Part shown: in pieces, positions 63,671-64,000 of the stretch
Numbering within the stretch: position 1 is the first letter of the stretch
Layout of the letters: the number at the start of each line of letters is the position of its first letter
From: Fischerella sp. JS2
Lineage (GTDB): Bacteria; Cyanobacteriota; Cyanobacteriia; Cyanobacteriales; Nostocaceae
Assembly (NCBI RefSeq): GCF_032393985.1
Contig: NZ_CP135918.1
Location: 6,821,724 to 6,885,723, forward strand
Direction of reading: 5' to 3'
DNA length: 64,000 nt
Translations under genes and position numbers: made by a program
The notes under the pieces: generated by a model
What the model was told of the DNA's origin: nothing
The model's input: the letters and a program-made list of their open reading frames with translations, nothing else
Database searches by the model: none

Positions 63671-64000
63671 ATGAAAATTAAAAAAATACTTATTAACTTT
63701 AGAGGTCGTTTACTGCTACTAAATACATTCTTCTTGATCGGTTTGCTCAGTGGATTAACTTTCTTTTCAGTTGATATTTTTAGAGCAAGAGTCATAGATA
63801 TTGATGAAGCAAATCAACTTTTAGAAGCAAAAAAACAAAAAGAAAATAATTCTTTTGGGGTTACTAAAGTACTTTTTTCCCAAGGATCTAGTGACAAAGG
63901 AATAGATTTGAGATGTCTATCTTGGTCTTCAAAATTTTTGTACAGTGGTTGGAGTGACAATCCGAAAGACCATGATTATTTTATCGATCATTACATACCT
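63671..64000 (+). CDS. Start of an unidentified gene, cut by the window end
   Basis: At least 110 codons open from the ATG at 63671 to the end of the window. An N-terminal hydrophobic helix (about 15-35, LLLLNTFFLIGLLSGL) is followed by a polar region with a KKQKENNS stretch, probably extracytoplasmic. No family is recognised from this part. A+T-rich coding use resembles the glycosyltransferase genes of the island. Confidence 0.65.
   Translation, partial: MKIKKILINFRGRLLLLNTFFLIGLLSGLTFFSVDIFRARVIDIDEANQLLEAKKQKENNSFGVTKVLFSQGSSDKGIDLRCLSWSSKFLYSGWSDNPKDHDYFIDHYIP

Overview
The window looks like a chromosomal segment of a filamentous, probably heterocyst-forming cyanobacterium (Nostocales type). 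The evidence is the many HIP1 octamers (GCGATCGC), heptanucleotide tandem repeats and GC-rich fold-back repeats between genes, low overall GC, a plant-type ferredoxin, a cytochrome c6-type protein, and an exporter resembling HepA, the heterocyst envelope polysaccharide ABC transporter. No rRNA, tRNA, CRISPR array, transposase or phage gene was seen. The species cannot be named from the sequence alone.

Layout. (1) 1-4.7 kb holds small housekeeping and stress genes: ferredoxin, a phage-holin-family membrane protein, a Pmp3-type peptide, a coiled-coil protein (minus strand), a cytochrome c6-like protein and an aldo/keto reductase. (2) 4.7-45 kb is one large exopolysaccharide island. It opens with a Wzz/BY-kinase co-polymerase on the minus strand and a 1.9-kb AT-rich gene-free gap. 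A long run of plus-strand genes follows: a WbpA-B-D-E set plus a separate WbpI, which together predict UDP-ManNAc(3NAc)A; a pair of ArnE/ArnF-like small membrane proteins; an SDR epimerase and an FAD oxidoreductase; a 997-residue modular protein and a Tat-exported companion; about ten glycosyltransferases; a HepA-like ABC exporter; an OafA-type acyltransferase; a Wzy-like polymerase candidate; three SAM methyltransferases; a 2-oxoglutarate/Fe(II) oxygenase; a YdcF-like protein; and a WcaF-like acetyltransferase. No Wzx flippase, Wza-type outer membrane exporter or initiating phosphoglycosyltransferase is visible, so those parts must lie elsewhere.

(3) 45-48.8 kb encodes a Uma2-family protein and a TldD/PmbA protease pair. 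(4) 49.1-55.7 kb is entirely minus strand and is the least ordinary part. It has an ArsR-type winged helix fused to a ClpC N-terminal double repeat, with an inverted-repeat operator upstream, a MITE-like 255-bp element, a SWIM zinc-finger protein, a HicB antitoxin beside a frameshifted HicA toxin, and a 1046-residue WGR/HEAT protein. The last four lie close together in one direction and may be a partly characterised conflict or DNA-metabolism module. (5) 55.8-64 kb holds another family 4 glycosyltransferase, a PucR/CdaR-type regulator, a second YdcF protein, an unrecognised acidic/His/Cys-rich small protein, CysA, PurT, a pentapeptide-repeat protein and the start of an unidentified gene running off the end.

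Assignments come from reading motifs, lengths and context. No database search was run, so family names are recognition-based and fine substrate specificities are inference.
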